Numbered from the stretch's first letter, positions 39,170 through 48,883 are shown. The stretch is DNA of 64,000 nucleotides from an uncultured Rothia sp. (GCA_946222285.1 CAMIIP010000005.1:1-64000), one strand, 5' to 3'. Notes: a model not told the origin generated them from the letters alone. Numbers and translations are program-made.

Positions 39170-39877
39170 TTACGGCTGCTCCTTGGTCAAACGACCGTTG
39201 ATGGGTAATGATTTTATCCAATTACGTAAGAGAGCTATCCCCGCTTGAGAAGATTTCTCAGGATGAAATTGGGTGGCGCAGAGGGGACCATTTTCTACAG
39301 CTGCAATGAACGGACCGCCATGTTCTGCCCAGGTGACCTGAGGTGGATGCATGCTTTCTGAATTCTGCTCAAAATTCCACTCTTGCACACCGAAAGAATG
39401 CACAAAGTAGAAACGTTCCTGTTCAATTCCTTCAAACAGTTTTGATCCCTCGGGTGAGGTGACTGTATTCCAACCCATATGCGGGGTTACCTCAGCATCT
39501 AGCTTTTCGACAATGCCTGGCCACTCCCCTATACCTTCGGTCTCACGGTCGTTCTCCACACCTTTTTCAAAGAAAACCTGCAGACCAACACAAATACCGA
39601 GCACCGGACGTCCGCCAGCTATCCGGCGACCGATCATGCGTGGTGCTTGCACTTTGTTCAACGCCTTCATCACGGCGTCAAAAGCACCAACGCCTGGCAC
39701 TACCAGACCATCTGCGCCGAGCACTTCTTCTTCCTTATGTGAAAGAATCACGTGTGCGCCGGCTTCTTCGAGGGCACGTACCGCCGAATGCACGTTCCCT
39801 GCCCCATAATCAAGGACGACGACGGTGGGGCGGTCAGCTTCTGAAACCTGTTTTTTATTCTGGGCAGTAGCAACCAA
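39170..39877 (-). CDS. hisH: imidazole glycerol phosphate synthase, glutaminase subunit
   Basis: Class I glutamine amidotransferase that feeds ammonia to HisF. The 235-residue protein carries the nucleophile in LGICVGLQ and the His/Glu pair in FHPEKS, with DYGAGNVHS near the N-terminus. TTG 39877 directly follows the hisB stop and has AAAGGGG just upstream, so I keep this start although the first 15 residues are not conserved. The partner hisF is not in this window. Confidence 0.95.
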   Translation of the reverse strand: MVATAQNKKQVSEADRPTVVVLDYGAGNVHSAVRALEEAGAHVILSHKEEEVLGADGLVVPGVGAFDAVMKALNKVQAPRMIGRRIAGGRPVLGICVGLQVFFEKGVENDRETEGIGEWPGIVEKLDAEVTPHMGWNTVTSPEGSKLFEGIEQERFYFVHSFGVQEWNFEQNSESMHPPQVTWAEHGGPFIAAVENGPLCATQFHPEKSSQAGIALLRNWIKSLPINGRLTKEQP

Positions 39878-40501
39878 TTAGAGAGCCCCTTTAGTTGAAG
39901 GAATATCGTTGTGGCGAGGATCAGGCTCCACGGCCTCACGTAAAGCGCGAGCTAAAGCTTTGAACTGAGCTTCAGCGATATGGTGCGGATCGCGACCGCC
40001 TAAAACTGTCATATGAAGACAAATTCCCGCATGGTAGGCAATTGCCTCTAAAACATGACGTACCATTGATCCGGTGAATTGGCCACCGATGAGGTGAAAT
40101 TCAAATCCTTCAGGTTCACCGGTATGTACCAGATAAGGGCGTCCAGAGATATCAACTACACAGTTAGCAAGGGCTTCATCGAGGGGTGCAGAGGAGTTTC
40201 CGAACCGTCTGATTCCCACTTTATTACCCAGCGCTTCTTTAAGAACTTCGCCTAAAACAATGGCGGTATCTTCAACGGTGTGGTGAACGTCGATATGGGT
40301 GTCTCCAGTACACACTACTTTCAAATCGATCAGCGAGTGCTTGGAAAAAGCGGTGAGCATGTGATCGTAAAAGGGCACGCTGGTATTAATTTCAGCCTGA
40401 CCATTGCCATCAAGGTTGATAGCTACAGAGACCGATGATTCGCTGGTCTTTCGTTCCTGAGAGGCGGTACGGGGACCGACTCCGGTCGTCGATTTTGCCA
40501 T
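39878..40501 (-). CDS. hisB: imidazoleglycerol-phosphate dehydratase
   Basis: Removes water from imidazole glycerol phosphate, the step before HisC. The 207-residue protein has the two metal-binding His motifs: VHHTVED near residue 73 and DPHHIAEA near 171. ATG 40501 is preceded by AAAGAGA. It lies between hisC and hisH in the operon; length and motifs are ordinary. Confidence 0.96.
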   Translation of the reverse strand: MAKSTTGVGPRTASQERKTSESSVSVAINLDGNGQAEINTSVPFYDHMLTAFSKHSLIDLKVVCTGDTHIDVHHTVEDTAIVLGEVLKEALGNKVGIRRFGNSSAPLDEALANCVVDISGRPYLVHTGEPEGFEFHLIGGQFTGSMVRHVLEAIAYHAGICLHMTVLGGRDPHHIAEAQFKALARALREAVEPDPRHNDIPSTKGAL

Positions 40502-40580
40502 AGTTCTCTTTTTCTAGCGGAGGAAACTCTCTTGCCAGGGTATCGCACCGAGAGCATGTGGGGTGAATTCTTTCGCTTTA

Positions 40581-41693
40581 TTAAAGTTCCCCTGTTTCAC
40601 GTAGATAACTTTCAAGGCTATCAAGAAAGGACGTAGTCTCTTCAGGTGTTCCTGCAGTAACCCGCAGATAGCCAGGTATTCCGTTATCTCGCACCAAGAC
40701 GCCGTCGTCTAAGAGATATTGCCAAGTAGCTTTTTCATCACGTAAACCACCGAAAAATACAAAGTTAGAATCAGATGCTGCGGGGCGAAGACCAAACTCG
40801 CGAAGTTTCTGCACAATGCGGTCCCTTTGCTGACGGATACTTTCAACGTTTTCGAGAAGCTGGCTACGATGGCGCAGTGCGGCTAACGCAGTTGCTTGAG
40901 TTACCGCCGAAAGGTGATAGGGCAAGCGCACCAGTCGGACTGCATCGCAGATAGCAGATGAAGCAGCAAAATAACCGATACGAGCACCAGCAAGGGCGAA
41001 AGCCTTGCTCATCGTGCGACTCACAATAAGGTGTTCGCGGCCTTCAAGGAGGGTAAGGGCGGTGTGCGCTGGATTCTGAGCAAATTCCGCATAGGCTTCA
41101 TCAACAATAGTGATGCCACCGTGTTCCATCATCGCAGCGTATACAGCTTCGATGGTAGAAAGGTTCAAGCCCGTCCCCGTGGGATTATTGGGAGAGCAGA
41201 GAACCACAATACCGGGCTGATGCTGACGAATCTGCGCTACAGCTGATTCGGTGCTGAGTGTAAAGTCTTCAGCACGTGAGCCTGCAATGAATTCCGTATT
41301 AGTAGCATCCGCTAAAAGAGGATACATAGAGTAGGTTGGAGTAAAACTTAAAACGTTTCTCCCCGGCCCTCCAAACACCTGAAAAAGTTGTTGGAGAATT
41401 TCGTTCGACCCGTTAGCTGCCCAAATCTGTTCAGGGGTGAGTTCGTGACCAAGGTAGTCCGCTAGTTCTTCTCGAAGAGCAGTAAACTCGCGGTCAGGAT
41501 AGCGGTTAAGACTCCTAGCCGCCAATGAAACCTCATGCGTAATCGCATCCACGACTTCCCCAGGCATGGGATGAGTATTTTCATTAACGTTGAGAGCAAC
41601 AGGAACGTCTATTATGGGAGCTCCATAGGGAGACCTGCCACGAAGATCTTCTCGTAAAGGCAGTTTTTCTAAGTTATTCAGGGCTTCAATCAC
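40581..41693 (-). CDS. hisC: histidinol-phosphate aminotransferase
   Basis: PLP enzyme that transaminates imidazole acetol phosphate. The 370-residue protein has the cofactor lysine in SRTMSKAFALAGARIGY and the CSPNNPTGT segment. The start GTG 41693 has GAAGGG immediately before it, closer than ideal, so the true start may lie slightly downstream. It is the first his gene here. In relatives hisD commonly precedes it; here only 35 bases separate it from the LysM gene. Confidence 0.95.
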   Translation of the reverse strand: MIEALNNLEKLPLREDLRGRSPYGAPIIDVPVALNVNENTHPMPGEVVDAITHEVSLAARSLNRYPDREFTALREELADYLGHELTPEQIWAANGSNEILQQLFQVFGGPGRNVLSFTPTYSMYPLLADATNTEFIAGSRAEDFTLSTESAVAQIRQHQPGIVVLCSPNNPTGTGLNLSTIEAVYAAMMEHGGITIVDEAYAEFAQNPAHTALTLLEGREHLIVSRTMSKAFALAGARIGYFAASSAICDAVRLVRLPYHLSAVTQATALAALRHRSQLLENVESIRQQRDRIVQKLREFGLRPAASDSNFVFFGGLRDEKATWQYLLDDGVLVRDNGIPGYLRVTAGTPEETTSFLDSLESYLRETGEL

Positions 41694-41728
41694 CCCTTCA
41701 GTCTAATGAGCAGAAACTCGCTATGCTC

Positions 41729-42139
41729 TTATTTCTCAGAATATAGAGGAAGCTCCAAACGCTGCCCAGCATCAAGTTTGGTACTGGTGAGATTATTAAT
41801 TTCAATAATGTGCTGAACAATGTCGCGGGTGTCTTCGGTTGACTCAATCTCCAAAGCGATATCCCACAAGGTTTGTCCGTTTCTCACCGTTACTTCTTGA
41901 GTTATCGAGGTAATTTCTCCACTTTTTTCAGCATGAGCCTGCGGAGGATTGAGAAAAGCTACCGCTCCAAGAACAATAAGAGCCGCAAGAGTGAGTAGAG
42001 GAAGACCTCGGAACACAAAACGTCCACGGCGAGTCAAGCGCCAGGATTTTCTAGAACGCCGAGCCAGTCGCTTAGTGCCCCGGTTGGAATGGGGCGAATC
42101 CAGTAGTGCCGCATGCGACGACAGCGCAAAAATGCTCAT
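41729..42139 (-). CDS. LysM protein next to lexA, likely SOS cell-division inhibitor
   Basis: A 136-residue protein with a basic cytoplasmic head, one membrane helix at about residues 47-67 (FRGLPLLTLAALIVLG) and an outer LysM domain (VTVRNGQTLWDIALEIE). The same gene pair with lexA occurs across actinobacteria and includes C. glutamicum DivS and M. tuberculosis ChiZ, which slow division during DNA damage; that role is inferred here. ATG 42139 follows AAGGAG at good distance. Two tandem LexA-type boxes lie 50-85 bases upstream. Confidence 0.85.
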   Translation of the reverse strand: MSIFALSSHAALLDSPHSNRGTKRLARRSRKSWRLTRRGRFVFRGLPLLTLAALIVLGAVAFLNPPQAHAEKSGEITSITQEVTVRNGQTLWDIALEIESTEDTRDIVQHIIEINNLTSTKLDAGQRLELPLYSEK

Positions 42140-42187
42140 AGAAAATCTCCTTGTGTGTGTCAAGTGATGTATGCGCGAAAACCTATA

Positions 42188-42222
42188 TCGAATATGTGTT
42201 CTATTCTCGTATATATGTTCTA
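42188..42222. promoter_or_regulatory. tandem LexA (SOS) boxes before the LysM gene
   Basis: On the minus strand TAGAACACATATTCGA (42188-42203) and TAGAACATATATACGA (42207-42222) are near-identical sites 19 bases apart. They fit the actinobacterial/Bacillus-type LexA consensus TCGAAC-N4-GTTCGA with two and three mismatches. They should bind LexA and control the LysM gene. Confidence 0.7.
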
Positions 42223-42252
42223 TCAGAAAATTCGAACATAGTCGAAGCTTAT

Positions 42253-42268
42253 TAGAACAAATGTTTGG
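42253..42268. promoter_or_regulatory. third LexA-box-like site
   Basis: TAGAACAAATGTTTGG fits the LexA consensus with three mismatches. It lies between the tandem pair and the lexA promoter and could serve lexA autorepression. Weaker than the pair. Confidence 0.45.
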
Positions 42269-42292
42269 TTTTTGCCTGAATTTGTCCTAAGG

Positions 42293-42320
42293 TTGTGCTT
42301 AAGCCAACTCGGACTACATA
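42293..42320 (+). promoter_or_regulatory. lexA promoter
   Basis: TTGTGC (42293-42298) and TACATA (42315-42320) are separated by 16 bases. GTTCGAAT, a LexA half-site, lies just downstream at 42323. Confidence 0.4.
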
Positions 42321-42386
42321 GTGTTCGAATGTCTAACCACAGTCTGCATAGAGGGTCTGACAAGATAAGCATAGGAGATAAGTATT

Positions 42387-43100
42387 GTGAGCGGTATCCA
42401 CAAAAATGCTGAGAAAAATAGGGGTACTGTAACGCACCGCCCACTGACTTCGCGCCAGCAAAAAATTCTGACTGCTATCTCTGAAGCGATAGAGACTCGG
42501 GGGTACCCGCCATCCATGCGCGAAATCGGAGATATCGTTGGTCTTGCTTCGCTCTCTTCCGTCACTCACCAGCTAAATCGCCTTGAAGAACTCGGTTATA
42601 TTCGCAGAGATCCAAAGCGTCCGCGAGCTCTCGAAATCTTAAATGAAGACATGACAACCGAAGAGGAAAGCCCTCTTCCTAACGCTCAAATCATTCAACT
42701 TCCCCGCTTTGAACAAACATCTGAAGAAGTCGCTACTGTCCCCCTTGTGGGCCGAATTGCTGCGGGTGGTCCAATCACCGCAGAGCAGTCCATTGAAGAT
42801 GTCATGACCCTGCCTCGGCAGATTGTTGGCAACGGAGATCTTTTCATGTTGCGCGTCAAGGGCGATTCAATGGTAGACGCGGCTATCTGCGACGGTGACT
42901 GGGTAGTTGTTCGCACGCAAAACACTGCTAATAATGGTGATATTGTGGCGGCCCTGCTCGATGACGAAGCAACCGTCAAGACCTTCCGTCAAAGAGACGG
43001 GCATACTTGGCTCCTCCCCCAAAACACCCGCTATGAACCTATCCTGGGCGACCAGGCAACGATTATGGGCAAAGTGGTGTCGGTTCTGCGTAGCCTCTAA
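42387..43100 (+). CDS. lexA: SOS repressor LexA
   Basis: Represses the SOS regulon and cleaves itself when RecA is active. The 237-residue protein has an N-terminal winged helix (residues 20-85, with [16 protein letters not shown]) and the S24 protease domain, with cleavage site Ala126-Gly127, catalytic Ser161 (GDSM) and Lys198 (EATVKTF). GTG 42387 follows AGGAG. recA is in the same window with its own LexA-type box, so the core SOS circuit is present. Confidence 0.97.
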   Translation: MSGIHKNAEKNRGTVTHRPLTSRQQKILTAISEAIETRGYPPSMREIGDIVGLASLSSVTHQLNRLEELGYIRRDPKRPRALEILNEDMTTEEESPLPNAQIIQLPRFEQTSEEVATVPLVGRIAAGGPITAEQSIEDVMTLPRQIVGNGDLFMLRVKGDSMVDAAICDGDWVVVRTQNTANNGDIVAALLDDEATVKTFRQRDGHTWLLPQNTRYEPILGDQATIMGKVVSVLRSL

Positions 43101-43118
43101 GACCAAAACTTTCCTTAC

Positions 43119-43154
43119 AAAAACCGGGAACAGCTTATGCTGTTCCCGGTTTTT
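43119..43154. terminator. bidirectional terminator between lexA and dinG
   Basis: A perfect 16-bp stem (43119-43134 with 43139-43154, loop TTAT) has A5 on one side and T5 on the other, so it can end both the rightward lexA and the leftward dinG transcripts. Confidence 0.9.
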
Positions 43155-43164
43155 CGTATCAGAT

Positions 43165-45228
43165 TCATTTTTCTTCGACTGTAACCGCCAACCGCTCTAG
43201 AGCGCCGACTACCACATCAGTACGTTGCGTCGTCCAAAAAGGAGGGAGCGCACGCACAATATAACTACCGTAGCGTTGAGTTGCAATTCGTGAATCCAAA
43301 ACAGCAACGACGCCGCGATCCTCTACCGACCGGATCAGGCGTCCAGCTCCCTGCGCCATACGAATCGCCGCATGGTAGGCAGAAACAGCCATAAAACCAT
43401 TACCGCCGTGCTGCGCCACAGCCCTGGTGCGCGCTGCTGAAAGCGGATCGTCGGGGCGTGGAAAAGGAATACGATCCATCATTACCAGCCGACAAGAATC
43501 ACCGGGAACATCCACTCCCTGCCAGAGACTCATAGTCCCAAAAAGACAAGAATCGGTATCTGCCGCAAACTCTTGAACGAGTGCACGCAGAGATGACTCG
43601 CCCTGCACCAGAATGTTGAGATCGGTGTGCTCTCGTACGTACTCAGCTGCCAGCTCAGCGGCTCTTTTTGAAGAAAATAGCCCCAGTGCCCCACCACGGG
43701 AAGCCTCAACCAGTTCAACTACACGTTGTAGTTGTTCCTCAGAAATTCCCCGGCCCGGTTTGGGTAGGTCAGAAGCAAGATAGAGCACTCCCTGTTTGGG
43801 GTAGTCGAAGGGAGAGCCGACGTCGATTCCTTCCCACCGGGGAGCATCGGAACCTTGTAGTCCGAGTGCACCGGCGGCGGCGTCAAAAGATTCGCCCACG
43901 GTAAGTGTGGCAGATGTAAGTATCACTGTACGACTATCGAAAAGACCTTCGCGAAGCCGACTTGCCACTGAAAGCGGTGCGACGTGGAGCGTAGCCGGAT
44001 CAGAATCGTCAGCGGCGATATACCCCCGACCAGGCTCCCAGGAGCCTTGGCGTGAGACCCACACCACCTCATATTCGTCTTTGACTCCCAAAATCCGTTC
44101 GGCCAGCTCCAAAACTTCGCTCACTTTGGCTCGTGCCATTTGCCGCCCAGCATCGGAATCTTTCGAATCCGATTTAGTATCGGAAAGAGCAGCACGAGCA
44201 GCATCTCGAACAGATTCCATTGCCAAAGCTACACGTGAAGGCAATCCCTGCGGCAGAAGTTCAGCAGGGACGCCGTCAAGTGCTGTATCAAGTGCCCGTC
44301 CGGCCTGTTCTAAAGGCTCGTAGTTTGCCTTCGTATTCTTACGAATAGAGCGTGCTGCGCTGGAAATCATCAGCGGAGAGAGAGCTCCGGTCACCGCCCC
44401 GGTAACGCGGTCGGCAAGTTCATGAGCTTCGTCGATAATGGCGACCTCGTGCTCGGGCAGAACCCCAATTCCCTCGAAGGCGTTAATAGCAAGTAGAGCG
44501 TGATTAGTAATCACGATGTCTGATTCCGCCGCACGGCTACGAGCCAGTTCACTAAAGCATGATTCGATCAAGGGACAACGTTTGCCCAAACATTCAGAAG
44601 AGGAGACAGAAACCTGCCGCCAGGCACGGTCAGATACGCCGGGGATCAGCTCATCACGATCACCGCTATCGGTGGTCTCAGCCCACTTACGCAGACGCAT
44701 AATTTCTTCGCCGAGCCTGCCAACGGCAGCCGAACCGTTATCCATCTCAAAGAGGGCTTCTTCCTCCTCCTCAGGATAACCACCTTCAACCTTGTGTAGA
44801 CACACGTAATTGTTGCGCCCTTTAAGAATTGCTACCTCAGTTTCACTTTCGGGCTCGCCCTCCACCGATTCAAGTAGCCGTGGAATATCACGATTAACAA
44901 TCTGAGACTGCAATGCCAGCGTTGCCGTAGCCACAATAATCGGCTTATCGCTCGTCTGCGCGTGGTGTAGGGCAGGTACTAAATAACCCAACGATTTACC
45001 GGTTCCAGTTCCCGCTTGCACCAGCAAATGGCGATTCAGTTCAAAAGCTTGAGCGACGTGCGCCGCCATCGTTCGCTGACCCAGACGATTTTGGCCACCA
45101 CTAGATTCCACCGCATGATCCAGAAGACCCAACACGTCTTTGGCACCGGGGAGAGTCTCTAACTCTGCACCGGTGGGCGCCGAGACAGCATTATTACCTT
45201 GCTGTCGCTGCGAATTTTCACCGCTCAT
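43165..45228 (-). CDS. dinG: DinG-type ATP-dependent DNA helicase (fused in frame to HflX here)
   Basis: XPD/DinG-like 5'-3' helicase. From Met 45228 it is 687 residues, with Walker A AGTGTGKS, the DEAH box (IIDEAHEL) and four cysteines of a 4Fe-4S site (YVC, then SSECLGKRCPLIESC). The C-terminus has the QGAGRLIRS helicase motif VI. In this sequence the reading frame continues without a stop from hflX, giving one 1224-residue ORF (43165-46839). If the G6 run at 45248-45253 were G5, hflX would stop at 45225 and dinG would start at ATG 45228 in an ATGA overlap, with GGAG eleven bases before. I regard two coupled genes as the ancestral state. Confidence 0.85.
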   Translation of the reverse strand: MSGENSQRQQGNNAVSAPTGAELETLPGAKDVLGLLDHAVESSGGQNRLGQRTMAAHVAQAFELNRHLLVQAGTGTGKSLGYLVPALHHAQTSDKPIIVATATLALQSQIVNRDIPRLLESVEGEPESETEVAILKGRNNYVCLHKVEGGYPEEEEEALFEMDNGSAAVGRLGEEIMRLRKWAETTDSGDRDELIPGVSDRAWRQVSVSSSECLGKRCPLIESCFSELARSRAAESDIVITNHALLAINAFEGIGVLPEHEVAIIDEAHELADRVTGAVTGALSPLMISSAARSIRKNTKANYEPLEQAGRALDTALDGVPAELLPQGLPSRVALAMESVRDAARAALSDTKSDSKDSDAGRQMARAKVSEVLELAERILGVKDEYEVVWVSRQGSWEPGRGYIAADDSDPATLHVAPLSVASRLREGLFDSRTVILTSATLTVGESFDAAAGALGLQGSDAPRWEGIDVGSPFDYPKQGVLYLASDLPKPGRGISEEQLQRVVELVEASRGGALGLFSSKRAAELAAEYVREHTDLNILVQGESSLRALVQEFAADTDSCLFGTMSLWQGVDVPGDSCRLVMMDRIPFPRPDDPLSAARTRAVAQHGGNGFMAVSAYHAAIRMAQGAGRLIRSVEDRGVVAVLDSRIATQRYGSYIVRALPPFWTTQRTDVVVGALERLAVTVEEK

Positions 45229-45253
45229 GCGCGAGAGGTCTCCACTGCCCCCC
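45225..45253 (-). other. hflX-dinG junction with a G6 run and a hidden ATGA overlap
   Basis: The minus strand reads a G6 run (45253-45248) in frame as Ser-Gly-Gly and continues through Met 45228. Skipping one G gives a frame that ends in TGA (45225-45227), overlapping the ATG (45226-45228) of dinG as ATGA. The combination of a homopolymer and an exact ATGA overlap makes an indel likely. Confidence 0.75.
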
Positions 45254-46839
45254 GACTTTTCAGCGGCAGCAATTTCCGGTTGAAGAACTTCGAGAAGATC
45301 CTCCTCCAGATTGAACTCTTGAAGTTCAGCGGCAACCTCTTCTCGTACCAAGGCACGCACAAAAGTGCCGTCGGAGACGAAAGCGGTCTGTAAAATTTCT
45401 GCGTCCCACTCATGAAGGCGAGAGACAATCTCGCCGTGAGAGTAAGGAATCAGCATATTCAATTCGATGGACGGGCGCGGAATGGAATCAGCAATAAGCT
45501 GCTGAAGTTCTTCAATTCCCTCACCGGTTCGCGCCGAAACAACCACGGTATGACGTTCACGGTTTCGTACTCGCTCAATCACAAAGGGATCGGCGGCATC
45601 AGCCTTATTGAGCACAATAATTTCGGGAATATTCTGGGCATCGACTTCGACAAGAACCTCGCGAACGGCCTTGATCTGCCCTTCAGGGTCGGGGTGAGAC
45701 CCATCGACAACGTGCACGATAAGATCCGCATCGGCAACTTCTTCCAAGGTAGAACGGAAAGCCTCCACCAGTTGAGTAGGGAGCGAACGCACAAATCCCA
45801 CGGTATCGGAGAGAGTGTAGCCCACCCCATCAGGGGTTTCTGCCTTACGAACGGTAGGATCGAGCGTTGCGAAGAGTGCGTTTTGAACCAGCACACCTGC
45901 ATCAGTAAGCCGATTCAGCAAAGATGATTTCCCAGCGTTGGTGTAACCGGCGATCGCTACCGAAGGTACCCGATTGCGCTTGCGGTTGAGACGCTTAGTC
46001 TCGCGGGCAGGTTCCATCGCTGCGATTTCGCGGCGTAATTTAGCCATGCGTGCGCGCAGACGGCGGCGATCCATCTCAATCTTGGTTTCACCGGGGCCGC
46101 GGGAGCCAATGCCTTCACCGCCCGCCGCGCGTCCACCTGCCTGACGAGACAGAGAAGCGCCCCAACCGCGCAGACGCGGCAACATATACTCAAGCTGTGC
46201 CAGCTCTACCTGAGCTTTACCCTCACGGGATTTAGCGTGCTGGGCAAAAATATCGAGAATCAGTGCGGTACGGTCAATCACTTTGACCTTAACAATATCT
46301 TCAATAGCACGACGTTGGGACGGCGCCAGCTCAGAATCGACGATGACCGTATCAGCACCGGTGCTCTCTACAATATCCTTGAGCTCTAGCACTTTACCCG
46401 AGCCGAGGAAGGTACCGGGATCTGGTTTCATGCGACGCTGAACGATGCCATCCAGTACTTCAGAACCGGCTGTTTCTGCCAGCGCAGCAAGTTCACGCAG
46501 AGAGTTTTCAGCATCGGTCACGCTACCTTCAGTCCATAGGCCTGCCAAAACTACGCGCTCTAGGCGCAATTGGCGATATTCTACTTCGGTAACATCTTCA
46601 AGCTCGGTAGATAGACCAGCCACACGCCGTAGGGCGCGACGTTCTTCAAGTTCTTCCTGATCACCATCGAAGGAGGAATGTTCTTGCTGGTTAGATGAAA
46701 GTTCTCGTGCTTGCTCGTCAAGCACCGAATTTTCGGAAAATTTTTGAGATGAGCGGCCCAAAACTCGATCAACAGTTTCTCGGAGCAATTCATCGCTGGG
46801 GATATTGCCGGTTTTGGGGGTTTGATTCTCGATGCTCAT
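45225..46839 (-). CDS. hflX: ribosome-associated GTPase HflX (N-terminal part of the fused ORF)
   Basis: GTPase that splits stalled or stressed ribosomes. The HflX N-domain (about 95-280) is followed by the G domain with GYTNAGKSS (298-306), DTVGF and NKAD, and a C-terminal domain ending near residue 530. ATG 46839 follows AAAGGA. The first 80 residues are polar and poorly conserved. The frame runs on into DinG without a stop; with one G fewer at 45248-45253 it would end AVETSRA and stop at 45225, giving 537 residues. See the dinG entry for the junction. Confidence 0.9.
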
Positions 46840-46962
46840 AGTTCCTTTCGTCAGAATGTTCTCTTTATCATAGTCTTTATAGTCCGTTTGGGCTCGCGTT
46901 TTTTCTCACAGCGAGGGCTGCAGAAAGCAGAACGTGAAGTACTTTCACGTAAAGTATTTTTT

Positions 46963-47595
46963 ATGTCTGTTCAGCATTATTTTTCTTCTGACCCTCAGGG
47001 GGATTTCGCCCCTCGAACCATCACAGTGGAGCTCGCCGGTCAACACGTTTCAGTGTTAACTGCCTCTGGTATTTTTAGCCCGGCGGGGATTGATAAAGGC
47101 ACGGCAATTTTGCTGGATGAAGTACCGGAGCCACAGGGAAATACGGTGCTGGATATTGGCACCGGTTGGGGCCCTCTGGCTCTCACGCTGGCGCAGAAAT
47201 TGCCCGATGCGCGCGTTGTCGGTGTTGAGGTAAACCACCGATCTGCCGATCTTACTCGCATGAACGCGCAGAATCTGAGGCTTCATAATATTGAAGTATA
47301 TGCACCGGAGAATGTTCCCGAGGAAATCTTTTTTGACACTATCTGGTCTAATCCACCGATTCGGGTAGGCAAAGAGGTGCTTCACGATATTTTGCGCACG
47401 TGGATACCCCGGCTAGCGCCGAACGGTCACGCCTTTCTGGTGGTCCAGAAAAACTTAGGAGCTGATTCGTTGCAAAAGTGGATAACAGGAGAGCTTGAGT
47501 CGTTATACCCTCACCAATTCGAGGTGTCCCGTTTTGCGACGGCTAAGGGATTTCGGATTATTGCGGTGCATCACGTTGGTGATTCTGTGAGCTAG
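46963..47595 (+). CDS. class I SAM methyltransferase, RsmC/small-domain type
   Basis: A 210-residue methylase with the SAM motif VLDIGTGWGPLAL at about residue 62, the acidic VVGVEVN, and the catalytic NPP motif (WSNPPIRVG) of N-methylases acting on rRNA guanine. It resembles the C-terminal half of RsmC, so it may modify 16S rRNA; the target is inferred. The frame is open to 46822, but that part overlaps the start of hflX. ATG 46963 begins the conserved QHYFSSDP, with only a weak ribosome site. Confidence 0.85.
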   Translation: MSVQHYFSSDPQGDFAPRTITVELAGQHVSVLTASGIFSPAGIDKGTAILLDEVPEPQGNTVLDIGTGWGPLALTLAQKLPDARVVGVEVNHRSADLTRMNAQNLRLHNIEVYAPENVPEEIFFDTIWSNPPIRVGKEVLHDILRTWIPRLAPNGHAFLVVQKNLGADSLQKWITGELESLYPHQFEVSRFATAKGFRIIAVHHVGDSVS

Positions 47596-47607
47596 TAGCT
47601 CTGTTTT

Positions 47608-48534
47608 CTAGTAGAAATGGCGGGGTCGCTTCTTGTCTTGTGCCCCGTCTTCCTCGGTTTCACCATCGGATTCAACTTCTGAAAATTCTTCGTGGATCAG
47701 TAAATATTCAGGGGTTGTTTTCTCCAGCTCTAATAATTCATTTTTCAAGCTATCAACCGTATGCGAGGCTCTAAGAAATTCTCCGCGAAGACTCTTATGG
47801 ATATGCACCACTTCGTTGAGGTCTTCAGTTTGACGAATATTTTGGATGCTAAACATACTATTTTCATCGCCACCACCGCTCACGGGCAAAGGTGCCGCAG
47901 CTCGTCTTTCGCGTTCTAGCTGGTTATATTCCCCGCGCAGGTTGCTCACGAACTGGGTAAAAAACTCGACCACTTGTTCTGCTTCATTAGCTTTTTCTTG
48001 ATCAACTTGTTCCAAGGGCTGCGAATGTACTTCTAGCAGTAATTTTTCGGCTTGGGTTACCAGTTTTCGCATCTTAAATTGTTCAATAAAGTGAGCGTTT
48101 TCAAGATTTTTTTGAGCCGCTTCAAGCTCTTGCTTTGCCAAAGCAATTTTTCTCTCATGCTTCATCCGGGGAAGGTTTTGTATTTCAGCCAGGTCTTCCT
48201 GGGCAGCAGCAAGTTGAGAATTCATCAGCTTGATTTCTTCAGTAATTTCTTCATATCGTTTTTTATGCTTGACGATAAAAGCGGAGTCAGCAACAGACCA
48301 GCTGTGAAGGGGTTGAAGTAAATCTCGATAAGCAATCGCTTCTAGATACTTAGACTGTAACTTATCTTTTTGGATAGCCAGCTTTTCTTCAGCAGCTGCT
48401 ATTTGCTCTGGCGCAAATGAAGACTCGGGAGTTTCTGGCTCATCCTCAATGTAATCTTCTTGATCAAGATCATCATTCGAGATCACGCTCAAAAAGCTTC
48501 CACGGGGCTCTTTCCTGGCGGATGCATAATTCAT
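47608..48534 (-). CDS. coiled-coil protein of unknown function
   Basis: A 308-residue soluble, highly charged protein. After an acidic head (DDLDQEDYIEDEPE), residues of about 45-300 are rich in Glu, Lys, Gln, Leu and Ala with heptad-like patterns (for example KQELEAAQKNLENAHF), so several coiled-coil segments are likely. There is no signal peptide or membrane helix. ATG 48534 is preferred to the frame start at 48606 because GAAAG precedes it and the added N-terminus is not similar in character. I do not recognise the family. It ends convergently with the methylase gene. Confidence 0.65.
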   Translation of the reverse strand: MNYASARKEPRGSFLSVISNDDLDQEDYIEDEPETPESSFAPEQIAAAEEKLAIQKDKLQSKYLEAIAYRDLLQPLHSWSVADSAFIVKHKKRYEEITEEIKLMNSQLAAAQEDLAEIQNLPRMKHERKIALAKQELEAAQKNLENAHFIEQFKMRKLVTQAEKLLLEVHSQPLEQVDQEKANEAEQVVEFFTQFVSNLRGEYNQLERERRAAAPLPVSGGGDENSMFSIQNIRQTEDLNEVVHIHKSLRGEFLRASHTVDSLKNELLELEKTTPEYLLIHEEFSEVESDGETEEDGAQDKKRPRHFY

Positions 48535-48883
48535 AACGATTACTTTCGATGCTGACAGCGGGCAAATCTTTAAACGACATAGGCTAGTCTGACTCAAAGA
48601 TGACAAAAGAGTAAGAGGGCAAGGTCATCTTTCCGCCCTCATTCCTCTCAAAAAGCCACACGCCCCAAAGGAAACCCGCAAAATAGTGGACAAAATATAT
48701 ATGTGATTCTCAAAGTTCTTTTCCGAGGAAGACCTGCGCAAACATTGGGAACTAGGCAGAACAGCCCTCAATACTCATCCCCTTTTTCGCTCAAGAGAAG
48801 TTCTCAAAATTCTAATTTGTCCCCATTTCGGCTGGAATAAGAAAAATTCTCTGCTAACTCTCTTACAGATCATCCCTTGCTGC
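48535..48883. other. 349-base intergenic stretch upstream of the coiled-coil gene
   Basis: No gene is visible on either strand. A hairpin with stem GAGGGC/GCCCTC lies at 48615-48639 and may belong to the promoter or leader of the coiled-coil gene. No clear terminator follows dapF. The remainder is AT-rich without other structure I can support. Confidence 0.4.

Noticed and set aside
47596..47607. Terminator between the methylase and coiled-coil genes
   Set aside because: The gap is only 12 bases and no stable hairpin with a T run was found.
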